NCBI GenBank assembly: GCA_002411015.1
Contig: DHPY01000071.1
Span: 405 to 13,493 of the forward strand
DNA length: 13,089 bases
DNA from: Armatimonadetes bacterium UBA5352
GTDB taxonomy: Bacteria > Armatimonadota > Zipacnadia > Zipacnadales > UBA5352
Direction: 5' to 3'
Part shown: positions 6,908-13,089 of the stretch, piece after piece
How the letters are laid out: the number at the start of each line of letters is the position of its first letter
Position numbering within the stretch: position 1 is the stretch's first letter
The notes under the pieces: model-generated
The model's database searches: none
The model's input: only the letters and a program-made list of their open reading frames with translations
What the model was told of the DNA's origin: nothing
Program-made: the position numbers and the translations under genes

Positions 6908-8515
6908 CTACGGGAGCTCTATATCTACAACGCGCGTCACGACCTCACCCTCAACCACACGTATCAGGTGCAGGACCACGAAGTCCCGGTCGCCATTGAC
7001 GGCGGCGTCCATCTGTTCGCGATACTGCTGCACACTGGTGACAGCGTTGCCATTGACCTTGTCAACGACGTCTCCAGGGATGACTCGTCCGCTCGCGGGG
7101 CTGTTGGCGTCAACAGCGCGCACCACAAGGCCCTTGTCGCGGTTAATGCCGATGATCGCGCCCTGCTGGCACTCGATGCCCATCTCGGCTCCGATCTGCG
7201 GAGTGAGGTCGCTGATCTCCATCACGCGGATGCCCAGGGGCCACTGGGCGGTCTCCTCCTCCGGCGTCGGCGTCGTGGGCGCCGGGAGGCCTGTCAACTC
7301 GCTGGGCAACCCGCCGAGGGTGACGTTCACCGTGCGCTCCTGGCGGTTGCGCATCACGTTGAGTTCCAGCGTTGCACCGGGCGCGCGGTCCGCAACCTCG
7401 CGCTGGAGATCGTATGTCTCCCGGACCGGCTTGCCGCCCACGCCGGTCACGATATCGTCAACCTGGAGCTCGCTGCGCGACGCGGGGCCGTTCTGGTCGA
7501 TCCCCGCGATGCGGATGCCCGCGGGCACACCGTAGAACTCGCGCAGGTTGGCATTGAGGTCCTCGATCTTTACGCCGAGCCAGCCACGCTGTATCTGCCG
7601 GCCCTGCATCAGCTCAGGCACGACCCGCTGAGCGGTGGAGGCCGCGATCGCGAAGCCGATGCCGATGTTCCCGACGCGGCCTGGAGAGGCGTAGGCGACG
7701 TTGATGCCCACGACATCGCCCTGAAGGTTGACCAGCGGTCCGCCGGAGTTCCCGGGGTTGATCGAGGCGTCTGTCTGGATGATATCGCCGAGACGGAACG
7801 GCAGCGTCGGATCCGGCTCGATGATGCGGCTCTTCGCAGAGACCACGCCGACGGTCACGGTCTGCTCAAGCTGCAGCGGAGCGCCCACCGCCATGACCCA
7901 CTGCGCAACCTTCAGGTTGTCGGAGTTCCCGAGCCGCAGGAAGGGCAACTGGCGATCCACGTCCACCTTCAGGACCGCAAGCTCAGTGCGCGGGTCGGTG
8001 CCGACGACCGTGGCCGCAACCTCCTCAGGAACCTCGCGATCGTGCAGGACGACCGTGACCCGGGTGGCGTCCGCCACGACATGGGCGTTGGTCACGATGT
8101 AGCCGTCGGCGCTGTAGACCCAGCCCGAACCGACGCCCTGCCGCCGGGGCTCGGGCATCGGCTGCATCTGCCCCTGTCCGCCTCCCTGGCCAGGATCGCC
8201 GAAGAACGGGAACTGCCGAAAGAACTCTCGGAACTGCTCCGGGATCTGCTGCTGCTCGCCCGGCTGCCCCGCGGCGGTCCCGCCGCCAACCTCGACGTCA
8301 ATGCGCACGACAGCGGGCAGTACGCGCTCGGCAACCGCGGTGAACTCGTTGCCGAGCTCCGTCGCGGTCGGCGCGACGGCCTGCGCCTCCGCCGACGAGG
8401 TCGTCTGCCCCGGTAGATTGCAGGCCACAAGGCCCACCACCAGCCCGATCAGCACGCTGATCAGGATGATGATGGTGTGAGCGTGTCTGTGACGTCCTTC
8501 TTCTCGGTCCAGCAT
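6908..8515 (-). CDS. HtrA/DegP-type periplasmic serine protease with two PDZ domains, N-terminally anchored
   Basis: This 535-residue protein has the HtrA layout: a hydrophobic N-terminal segment (15-31) ending in a lipobox-like LVAC (29-32), a low-complexity linker and a long Gln/Gly-rich LA-loop-like stretch (about 82-125). A trypsin-like domain follows with His145 (TNAHVV) and Ser257 (NPGNSGGP), then PDZ1 (about 310-400) and PDZ2 (about 440-535). The family degrades or refolds misfolded envelope proteins, with PDZ domains binding substrate C-termini. The acidic triad position, normally TDLAVLK, reads TELAVLK, placing Glu178 where Asp is expected. The ATG at 8515 is the only good start; the frame is open to 8701, but that part looks like untranslated GC-rich sequence. 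The Shine-Dalgarno (GTGGGAG) is close and weak. It lies 136 nt after the thioredoxin stop. Family assignment is firm; lipidation and activity are inferred. Confidence 0.92.
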   Translation of the reverse strand: MLDREEGRHRHAHTIIILISVLIGLVVGLVACNLPGQTTSSAEAQAVAPTATELGNEFTAVAERVLPAVVRIDVEVGGGTAAGQPGEQQQIPEQFREFFRQFPFFGDPGQGGGQGQMQPMPEPRRQGVGSGWVYSADGYIVTNAHVVADATRVTVVLHDREVPEEVAATVVGTDPRTELAVLKVDVDRQLPFLRLGNSDNLKVAQWVMAVGAPLQLEQTVTVGVVSAKSRIIEPDPTLPFRLGDIIQTDASINPGNSGGPLVNLQGDVVGINVAYASPGRVGNIGIGFAIAASTAQRVVPELMQGRQIQRGWLGVKIEDLNANLREFYGVPAGIRIAGIDQNGPASRSELQVDDIVTGVGGKPVRETYDLQREVADRAPGATLELNVMRNRQERTVNVTLGGLPSELTGLPAPTTPTPEEETAQWPLGIRVMEISDLTPQIGAEMGIECQQGAIIGINRDKGLVVRAVDANSPASGRVIPGDVVDKVNGNAVTSVQQYREQMDAAVNGDRDFVVLHLIRVVEGEVVTRVVDIELP

Positions 8516-8553
8516 TGTCTCCCACCACTCTCGTTTTTTGTAGAGCGCGACCG

Positions 8554-8572
8554 CACCCTCCCTGGGACGGTG
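8554..8572. repeat. 19-nt imperfect palindrome upstream of degP
   Basis: CACC-c-TCCC-t-GGGA-c-GGTG is symmetric about 8563, with one mismatch pair. It lies 39 nt before the DegP start codon and could be an operator or a small leader hairpin. No cognate regulator is visible in the window. Confidence 0.35.
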
Positions 8573-8599
8573 GCGCTTTCGTCGTGGGTCAGGAAGGGC

Positions 8600-8638
8600 T
8601 GTGGGTGCGCTCCCCACAGCGCGCGGGGCGCACCCACA
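8600..8638. other. Strong hairpin between the thioredoxin and degP genes
   Basis: TGTGGGTGCGC (8600-8610) pairs perfectly with GCGCACCCACA (8628-8638), 11 bp, and up to three more inner pairs can form. It lies 14 nt past the thioredoxin stop, where a terminator would be expected. No U-tract follows in either direction, so Rho-independent termination is doubtful. It may protect the 3' end of the upstream mRNA or separate the expression of the two genes. Confidence 0.55.
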
Positions 8639-8651
8639 CGGTCCTTGGAGC

Positions 8652-8975
8652 TTACGCCAGCGCGTCGAGCTTGCGCTTGAGCGTATCCTCCGACTGAACA
8701 CCGATGAGCTGGTCTACAACCTCGCCGCCCTTGAAGAAGAGCAGTGCCGGAATGCTGCGGATCCCGTACTTGCTCGCCAGATCCGGGCTGTCATCAACGT
8801 TCACCTTCGCGATGACGGCCTTGCCGGCGTAGTCGCCTGCGAGCTTGTCAATCGTGGGGCCCATCATCTGGCAGGGGCCGCACCATGGCGCCCAGAAATC
8901 CACCAGCGCCGGTGTGTTCGCGTTGAGCACATCACTCGCGAACGTGTCCTGATCAGCATGCAGCGCCTCGGCCAT
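8652..8975 (-). CDS. trxA: Thioredoxin, alternative internal-start product of the VanZ-thioredoxin frame
   Basis: Starting at the ATG at 8975 gives 107 residues, the normal size of a stand-alone thioredoxin. It begins MAEALHADQDTF and has WCGPC at residues 32-35 region onward to SIPALLFF with the cis-proline. GAGGAG (8990-8985) lies 9 nt before this ATG, a better ribosome binding site than that of the upstream GTG. It would act as a cytosolic dithiol reductant recycled by thioredoxin reductase; no reductase gene is in the window. Either this is the main product and the VanZ frame simply runs into it, or both long and short forms are made. The sequence alone cannot decide. Confidence 0.7.
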   Translation of the reverse strand: MAEALHADQDTFASDVLNANTPALVDFWAPWCGPCQMMGPTIDKLAGDYAGKAVIAKVNVDDSPDLASKYGIRSIPALLFFKGGEVVDQLIGVQSEDTLKRKLDALA

Positions 8976-9398
8976 GAATGTCATCTCCTCATCTGTCCGT
9001 ACTTGTTCTAGCGACACGCGTGGTGCGGGAGTTCCTGTCAGCGACCCTAAGAGGGCTGTCGCACAGACCGCAATGACCAGTCCGGCACAGTCCGCGATGA
9101 AGTCGAGCAGATCTGTCTGCCGGCCCGGTATCAGGCTTTGGTGCAGTTCGTCCAGCGCTGCAAACAGTCCCCCCGCCAGCAGCGTGAATACCACAGATTT
9201 CGCCTGAGGCCATCGCTCGGCCCGCAGAGCGCGCATCAGCAACAGCCCGAGCACCCCGTAGACGCCCAAGTGCGCGACCTTATCCGATGCCGGGATGTCC
9301 GGTCCGGGCGGCAGTCGCGGCGCGGATGTGCCGACGAGGATGATGCCGGTCCAGACAACGGTAGGCGCCCAGTTGATGATCGCCCTGCGCCGGCTCAC
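8652..9398 (-). CDS. VanZ-like membrane domain fused in frame to a complete thioredoxin
   Basis: This is a single 248-residue frame with no stop between two recognisable domains. Residues 1-120 resemble VanZ-family proteins: four predicted membrane segments (about 10-26, 41-58, 67-85 and 97-120), the DKVAHLGVY motif (39-47, starting at Asp39) and DELHQSLIPGR (83-93). Residues 121-141 form a short linker. Residues 142-248 are a full-length thioredoxin with the redox motif WCGPC (172-176) and the cis-Pro loop SIPALLFF (Pro217); it would reduce disulfides using the two cysteines. With the Arg-rich N-terminus inside, four helices put the thioredoxin in the cytoplasm. The start is GTG at 9398, 108 nt after ligA, with only a weak Shine-Dalgarno. 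VanZ-like proteins are known from teicoplanin resistance, but most have no assigned role. An internal start would give a soluble thioredoxin from the same frame. Confidence 0.8.
   Translation of the reverse strand: MSRRRAIINWAPTVVWTGIILVGTSAPRLPPGPDIPASDKVAHLGVYGVLGLLLMRALRAERWPQAKSVVFTLLAGGLFAALDELHQSLIPGRQTDLLDFIADCAGLVIAVCATALLGSLTGTPAPRVSLEQVRTDEEMTFMAEALHADQDTFASDVLNANTPALVDFWAPWCGPCQMMGPTIDKLAGDYAGKAVIAKVNVDDSPDLASKYGIRSIPALLFFKGGEVVDQLIGVQSEDTLKRKLDALA
8985..8990 (-). promoter_or_regulatory. Internal Shine-Dalgarno inside the VanZ-thioredoxin frame
   Basis: GAGGAG on the minus strand is 9 nt upstream of the ATG at 8975. Another ATG at 8984 abuts it directly and is too close to be used. 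The site decides the probable thioredoxin start and argues for independent translation. Confidence 0.65.
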
Positions 9399-9407
9399 GG
9401 ATCCGGC

Positions 9408-9446
9408 CCCGCTGCCTCTGCGGGATCGAAGCCCCTCCGGAGGCAG
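9408..9446. other. Competing inverted repeats between ligA and the VanZ-thioredoxin gene
   Basis: CTGCCTC (9412-9418) can pair with GAGGCAG (9440-9446). An alternative CCCGC/GCGGG stem (9408-9412 with 9420-9424) uses some of the same bases, and CCTCCGGAGG (9434-9443) is itself a palindrome. The region lies in the 108-nt gap just upstream of the GTG at 9398. There is no U-tract. A structured leader is possible, but such pairings are common in GC-rich DNA. Confidence 0.3.
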
Positions 9447-9506
9447 GCCGTAATCGAGCCTTCGGGCCCCGCGATGGGTGTTCCTGCACGACCTCCCCGG
9501 CGGCAG

Positions 9507-11531
9507 CTATGACCCACCTGCGCCGCCCACCATCGCGAGGAATTCCTCCTCAGTAAGGACTGCCACGCCGAGCTCGCGGGCCTTCTCCAGCTTCGAGCCC
9601 GCCCCCGGCCCGGCGACCACATAGTCGGTATTCCTGCTCACGGAAGACGTTGCACGGCCGCCAAGGTTCACCACGATCTTCTCGGCTCTAGGCCGCGTCA
9701 TCTGCTCGAGCGCTCCCGTGAATACGAACGTGAGTCCGGCCAGCGCAGTTCCCGCGTCTGCCTCCGGTTCATGCCGCCGGGTATCGATGCCGAGCGCCTC
9801 CAGCCTCTCCGGCAGCTCGGCGTTTTCGGGGCGCGCGAAGTAGGAGATGATGCTCTGCGCGATCTTCGGGCCGATGTCCGGCACCTGCTGAAGCTCTTCG
9901 GCGCTGGCGCTGGCGATCCCGCGCAGCGATGAGAAGTGCTCGGTAAGCCGCGCGGCGGCCGTCCGACCAACGTGCATGATGCCCAGCGCGAAGATGAGGC
10001 GCTCCAGGCCGCGCCCCTTGCTGGCCTCGATGGCGGCGATGAGGTTCTGCGCGGACTTGCGCGCCATCCGCTCCAGCCCCTCCACCTGCTCCACGGTCAG
10101 CCGATAGAGGTCCTCTGGCCGATCGACGAGCCCGCGGTCGAGCAGTTGCGCCGCGAGCGAGTCGCCGAGGCCGTCGATGTCCATCGCCTGCCGCCCGCCC
10201 CAGTGCAGGAGGAGGGAAAGGCGCCGAGCCGGGCAGTTGAGGTTCGGGCAGCGGGTCGCCGCCTCGCCCTCGGCACGCTCAACTTCGGTGCCGCAGACCG
10301 GGCAGTTCGCGGGCATGCTGAACGGCTGCTCATCGCCCGTGCGCCTCTCCGGCAGCGAGCGCACGACCTCCGGAATGACATCACCGGCCTTGCGGATGAT
10401 GACGTGATCGCCGATGCGCACGTCCTTGCGGGCAACCTCGTCCTCATTGTGGAGGATCGCGCGGCTGACCGTTGAGCCATCCACGAAGACCGGCTCCATC
10501 ACCGCGACCGGAGTGAGCTGGCCGGTGCGGGCGACGGTAACCTCGATGTCACGCACGACCGTCTCGGCCTCCACAGCCGCAAACTTGTAGGCCGTCGCCC
10601 AGCGGGGGCCGTGGGAGGTTGAGCCGGCCTGCTCCTGCAGCGCCACGAGATCGGCCTTGACGACCACACCATCCACCGCGTACTCAAGCTCGCCGCGGCG
10701 ATCCACCCATCCGAGGCAGTACGCGCGCGCCTCCTCGATCGAGGCCACGGACTCCACGTTCGGATTGACCTTGCAGCCGAGCGTGCGCAGTAGCTCAAGC
10801 TCTTCGGAGTGTGAGGCGAAGCGAACACCCTCCACGCGGCCTGTTCCGTAGCAGAAGATATCGAGGCGGCGTGAGGCGGTGATGGAGGGGTCGAGCTGGC
10901 GGACGGAGCCCGCGGCGCAGTTGCGCGGGTTGGCGAAGAGCGGCTCATCGGCGGCGGCGCGCTCGGCGTTGATGCGCTCGAACTCGCGGATCGGCAGGTA
11001 GACCTCGCCGCGGACCTCGATGACCGGCGGCGGATCGCCCTGCAGCCGCAGCGGCACCGAGCGAATGGTCCGAAGGTTAGCGGTGATGTCCTCGCCGCGC
11101 CGACCATCGCCGCGCGTGGCGCCCTGCACGAGGACGCCGTCCTGGTAGAGGAGGCTGACCGCGAGGCCGTCTATCTTCAGCTCGCAGACGTAGGCGATCG
11201 GCTCGGTCTCGTCGATGCGCAGGTGGCGCTTGAGGCGGCGGTCGAACTCGATCAGCTCATCCTCATCGAAGGACTTATCGAGGGAGAGCATCGGCACGGC
11301 GTGCTCAACGGTGGCAAACTGCTCCGAGGGCTCGGCGCCGATGCGCTGGGTGGGCGAGTCGGGGCGGCGGAACTCCGGGAACTGCTCCTCGAGCTGCTCA
11401 AGCTCGACGAGCATGGCATCGTACTGCTCATCGGAGATGACGGGGGAGTCGAGGACGTAGTAGCGGTAGTTGTGGTATGCGAGCTCTTCGCTCAGCTCCT
11501 CGATTCGCTTCCGCGCCTCGTCTCGCTCCAT
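9507..11531 (-). CDS. ligA: NAD+-dependent DNA ligase LigA
   Basis: It seals nicks in duplex DNA during replication and repair, using NAD+ to adenylate itself. The open frame gives 674 residues from ATG at 11531 (675 from TTG at 11534; numbering here uses the latter), the usual family length. Domains in order: Ia (YHNYRYYVLDSPVISD, 20-35), the nucleotidyltransferase with CELKIDG and adenylated Lys120, and RGDGRRGEDIT further on. Next come EYAVDGVVVK (284-293), the OB fold (about 325-400), a four-cysteine zinc finger (Cys411, 414, 429, 434), helix-hairpin-helix repeats (MDIDGLG at 451-457 and VPDIGPKIAQS near 551), and a C-terminal BRCT domain (about 597-675). All key residues are present, so it should be active and is probably the essential replicative ligase. 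GCGGGGAT upstream is a modest ribosome binding site. It begins 102 nt after the DUF3037 gene. Confidence 0.97.
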   Translation of the reverse strand: MERDEARKRIEELSEELAYHNYRYYVLDSPVISDEQYDAMLVELEQLEEQFPEFRRPDSPTQRIGAEPSEQFATVEHAVPMLSLDKSFDEDELIEFDRRLKRHLRIDETEPIAYVCELKIDGLAVSLLYQDGVLVQGATRGDGRRGEDITANLRTIRSVPLRLQGDPPPVIEVRGEVYLPIREFERINAERAAADEPLFANPRNCAAGSVRQLDPSITASRRLDIFCYGTGRVEGVRFASHSEELELLRTLGCKVNPNVESVASIEEARAYCLGWVDRRGELEYAVDGVVVKADLVALQEQAGSTSHGPRWATAYKFAAVEAETVVRDIEVTVARTGQLTPVAVMEPVFVDGSTVSRAILHNEDEVARKDVRIGDHVIIRKAGDVIPEVVRSLPERRTGDEQPFSMPANCPVCGTEVERAEGEAATRCPNLNCPARRLSLLLHWGGRQAMDIDGLGDSLAAQLLDRGLVDRPEDLYRLTVEQVEGLERMARKSAQNLIAAIEASKGRGLERLIFALGIMHVGRTAAARLTEHFSSLRGIASASAEELQQVPDIGPKIAQSIISYFARPENAELPERLEALGIDTRRHEPEADAGTALAGLTFVFTGALEQMTRPRAEKIVVNLGGRATSSVSRNTDYVVAGPGAGSKLEKARELGVAVLTEEEFLAMVGGAGGS

Positions 11532-11571
11532 CAATCCATCCCCGCGCTACGGTTGCCACAACTCAGCCGCC

Positions 11572-11647
11572 GCAAGGGCTTCCTCTCTCTTGACGTTGCT
11601 CGCGCGGTGGGTCATGGGCGTTGCGGCCGCAAGTCAGGAAGCCTTGC
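11572..11647. repeat. 12-bp inverted repeat with nested palindrome between the DUF3037 gene and ligA
   Basis: GCAAGGGCTTCCT (11572-11584) is the reverse complement of AGGAAGCCTTGC (11636-11647) apart from one extra G. The right arm covers the last codons and stop of the DUF3037 gene. Between the arms lies a perfect 12-bp palindrome, TTGCGGCCGCAA (11621-11632). The position suits a terminator-like or border structure at the end of the kinase cassette, but no U-run is present. Confidence 0.5.
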
Positions 11648-12515
11648 CTAATGAGCCGAACTCGGCGGCAACTTCTGCCTCTTCAGCCACGTCGACAGTC
11701 CTGTAGCCGTGATCGCTTAGAACCTGCTCCACGCACTCCCTGAAGCTACCAACGCCGCTGATGGGGGCAGTGTTGAGCAGGGCTACCCCATGGATCGTGT
11801 CAGCACCCAGCCGCTTGGGCGCCTCGCCGAAGCACCAGAGCGCGTCATGAAGATGGGCCTGAATCGTGTCTGCCTCAAGGTCAGTCGACCGCCCGGTCGA
11901 TATCTTCTTGTACAGGCGTATTTGGCCGTTGAGATAGGCGTAGGGGAACGTGATGACGTCGCGCTTCGTCTCACCCGAGGCTTGAGGGAGCGTGAACCTC
12001 TCGCGCCAGTGGTCACCAGGCCGCAACCCAAACTCCTCTGTTATCCGGCGCATGCGAGCCTCGAAAGTCTGTGCTTCATCCTCTTGCTCGACAGCACTGA
12101 CGAGGCGGTTGAACAGGTAGTCAACGAAGTGGTCGCCTCGGCACTCAGCGGAGGGGAGGAGAGCTGGCTGGCAAGGTTCAAGGACAAAGTGCTTCCCACC
12201 GTACGAGCACAGAACTTCTGCGAACTCTGGGGAGTTGGGTAGAGAACGGTTGCCGGCAGCATCGAGCACGCCCTCCGTGATGCTTCTCAGCCAAAAGTTG
12301 TGCCACTCGCGATACGCATCGGTGCTGCTGAAGCCCCGTAGCTTCCGACCATCGAGGCCTCTTGTCGGATCGTCGTGTTCTCCGAAGAAGCGAGAACACC
12401 ATTCGCCGCGGAAGGAATCAAACACTATCACACCGATGTTTCGGTATTCGCGGCGCAACCAGTCCTCGCAGTGCTTAGCCACCAAACAGCTATCTCCGTG
12501 AAGTATCTCGGTCAC
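11634..12515 (-). CDS. DUF3037 domain protein, partner of the HipA-like kinase
   Basis: This is a 293-residue soluble protein with no signal peptide or membrane helix. Near the N-terminus EYRNIGVIVFD (23-33) matches the hallmark of DUF3037, where '.NVGVvlf' follows a charged helix. The rest is mixed alpha/beta without motifs I recognise as catalytic, and the family has no established biochemical function. Start GTG at 12515 is well supported: GAGGAGG lies 8 nt upstream, and GTGA overlaps the stop of the HipA-like gene by 4 nt, so the two are translationally coupled. HipA-like kinases and DUF3037 proteins are, to my knowledge, recurrent neighbours, which suggests a shared function such as regulator, substrate or antidote. 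GC content of sampled lines here is about 55%, against about 72% in a sampled line of ligA, which suggests later acquisition. Family call is moderately sure, function unknown. Confidence 0.72.
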   Translation of the reverse strand: MTEILHGDSCLVAKHCEDWLRREYRNIGVIVFDSFRGEWCSRFFGEHDDPTRGLDGRKLRGFSSTDAYREWHNFWLRSITEGVLDAAGNRSLPNSPEFAEVLCSYGGKHFVLEPCQPALLPSAECRGDHFVDYLFNRLVSAVEQEDEAQTFEARMRRITEEFGLRPGDHWRERFTLPQASGETKRDVITFPYAYLNGQIRLYKKISTGRSTDLEADTIQAHLHDALWCFGEAPKRLGADTIHGVALLNTAPISGVGSFRECVEQVLSDHGYRTVDVAEEAEVAAEFGSLGKAS

Positions 12516-13075
12516 GGGAACAACCTCCTCGCTGCGAGACCAGTGAAGATATCGGTGCGCTGCAGCGCTTTGCCCATAATGTCTCGGATCTGCAACCGCC
12601 GGTTCTTCAGGAAGTCAACAAGCACTTCCGCAGTGCCGTCGCTGAGCTTCCCATATTGAGTGGCCTTGGCGACGATCGCGTCAATGCGATCGTCTGCTAT
12701 CGCCTCGACGGCCCCTATCCAAGTCTCGAAGAAATCCTCGGTACTCAGCGCGTTCATCAAGCAGTGCATATGCCCACCGCAGCCCCCATCGATTACCAGC
12801 TTTCCGGTCACCCTCCTGAGCCGAGCTGGTCCGTCCCCCGCTTTGCAGCCAAGAAGGGCATGGGAATGGTCAAAGACCCTAAGCTCAGGATTACCCACCG
12901 CGGACGAGTGTGCGATGTTCCGCGGGTGTCGGTCGCTGTTAGCTATATAGGCGTCAAACACAATGGTGCCGATGGATTCGGAGGGGAAGTCTCTCACAAC
13001 TGCAGCCGGATTGCATGGCGGCAACTCCTCTCCGTCCGGGTTGAAGTTCAGTGAGACGAAGTAGTACGGTTGTGT
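12512..13075 (-). CDS. HipA-like serine/threonine kinase, C-terminal lobe only; 5' part missing or out of frame
   Basis: The frame is open from 13075 to the TGA at 12514-12512. A TTG at 13024 is the first plausible start codon, but GGAGAGGAG abuts it with no spacer and homology-like sequence (YYFVSLNFNPDGEELPP) continues upstream of it. So the true protein starts further back. Conserved kinase residues are present: IANSDRHPRN carries the catalytic Asp (codon at 12934) and the metal-binding Asn (12919), and VFDHSHALLG holds the second metal-binding Asp (12871). HipA-family kinases phosphorylate proteins such as glutamyl-tRNA synthetase; this branch's target is unknown. An in-frame TGA at 13078-13076 cuts off the N-lobe needed for ATP binding. 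Either the gene is broken, or a frameshift joins it to sequence beyond the window edge. No HipB-like helix-turn-helix antitoxin is visible; the coupled neighbour is the DUF3037 gene. Confidence 0.65.
   Translation of the reverse strand, partial: TQPYYFVSLNFNPDGEELPPCNPAAVVRDFPSESIGTIVFDAYIANSDRHPRNIAHSSAVGNPELRVFDHSHALLGCKAGDGPARLRRVTGKLVIDGGCGGHMHCLMNALSTEDFFETWIGAVEAIADDRIDAIVAKATQYGKLSDGTAEVLVDFLKNRRLQIRDIMGKALQRTDIFTGLAARRLFP
12516..12526 (-). promoter_or_regulatory. Coupled ribosome binding site of the DUF3037 gene, inside the HipA-like gene end
   Basis: GAGGAGG on the minus strand lies inside the last codons of the HipA-like gene, 8 nt before the GTG at 12515. Together with the GTGA stop/start overlap it implies translational coupling. 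Confidence 0.6.
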
Positions 13076-13089
13076 TCAGAAAGAAAGTG

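Noticed and set aside
6968..8416. A 482-codon plus-strand open frame
   Set aside because: It is antisense to the DegP gene, is rich in Arg, Asp and His typical of shadow frames, and the minus frame carries clear HtrA motifs.
9400..9470. tRNA-like segment on the minus strand (GGGCTTCGATCCC resembles a T-arm)
   Set aside because: The T-stem would have only three pairs in the right register, and no matching acceptor, D or anticodon arms could be built.

Overview
The window is a GC-rich bacterial chromosome segment in which every gene I can support lies on the minus strand, so it reads from right to left. Markers point to a bacterium: an NAD+-dependent DNA ligase, an HtrA/DegP-type protease, signal peptides and a sigma70-like promoter. 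The long secreted protein with carboxypeptidase-regulatory-like domains and a Pro/Gly-rich C-terminal region resembles proteins of poorly cultured phyla such as Armatimonadota. I hold that placement only weakly, because no rRNA or other phylogenetic marker is present.

Layout in transcription order (high to low coordinates): (1) 13075-11634, a lower-GC two-gene unit. It holds the C-terminal half of a HipA-like kinase and a DUF3037 protein, coupled by a 4-base GTGA overlap. (2) 11531-9507, ligA. (3) 9398-8652, a VanZ-like membrane domain continuous in frame with a complete thioredoxin, which also has its own internal ribosome binding site. (4) 8515-6908, a membrane- or lipid-anchored HtrA/DegP protease with two PDZ domains and Glu where the catalytic Asp is expected. 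(5) 6788-6249, an Ogt/MGMT-type O6-alkylguanine-DNA alkyltransferase. (6) 6010 to the left edge, a secreted M6 (immune inhibitor A-like) metalloprotease of at least 2003 residues. It is preceded by a near-consensus promoter and a leader of about 150 nt.

The middle block (ligase, VanZ-thioredoxin, DegP, alkyltransferase) is co-directional but loosely spaced, with gaps of about 108-136 bases, and several gaps hold GC-rich hairpins without a U-tract. Its themes are DNA repair and envelope/redox protein quality control, but the spacing does not prove one operon. The kinase/DUF3037 pair looks like an acquired cassette. The metalloprotease is probably its own transcription unit. No stretch longer than 300 bases lacks a gene, and I saw no tRNA, rRNA, CRISPR array or insertion sequence. 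The most unusual items are the VanZ-thioredoxin fusion with possible dual products, the Asp-to-Glu change in the DegP triad, the shifted zinc motif of the M6 protease, and the apparently disrupted kinase of the HipA/DUF3037 pair.
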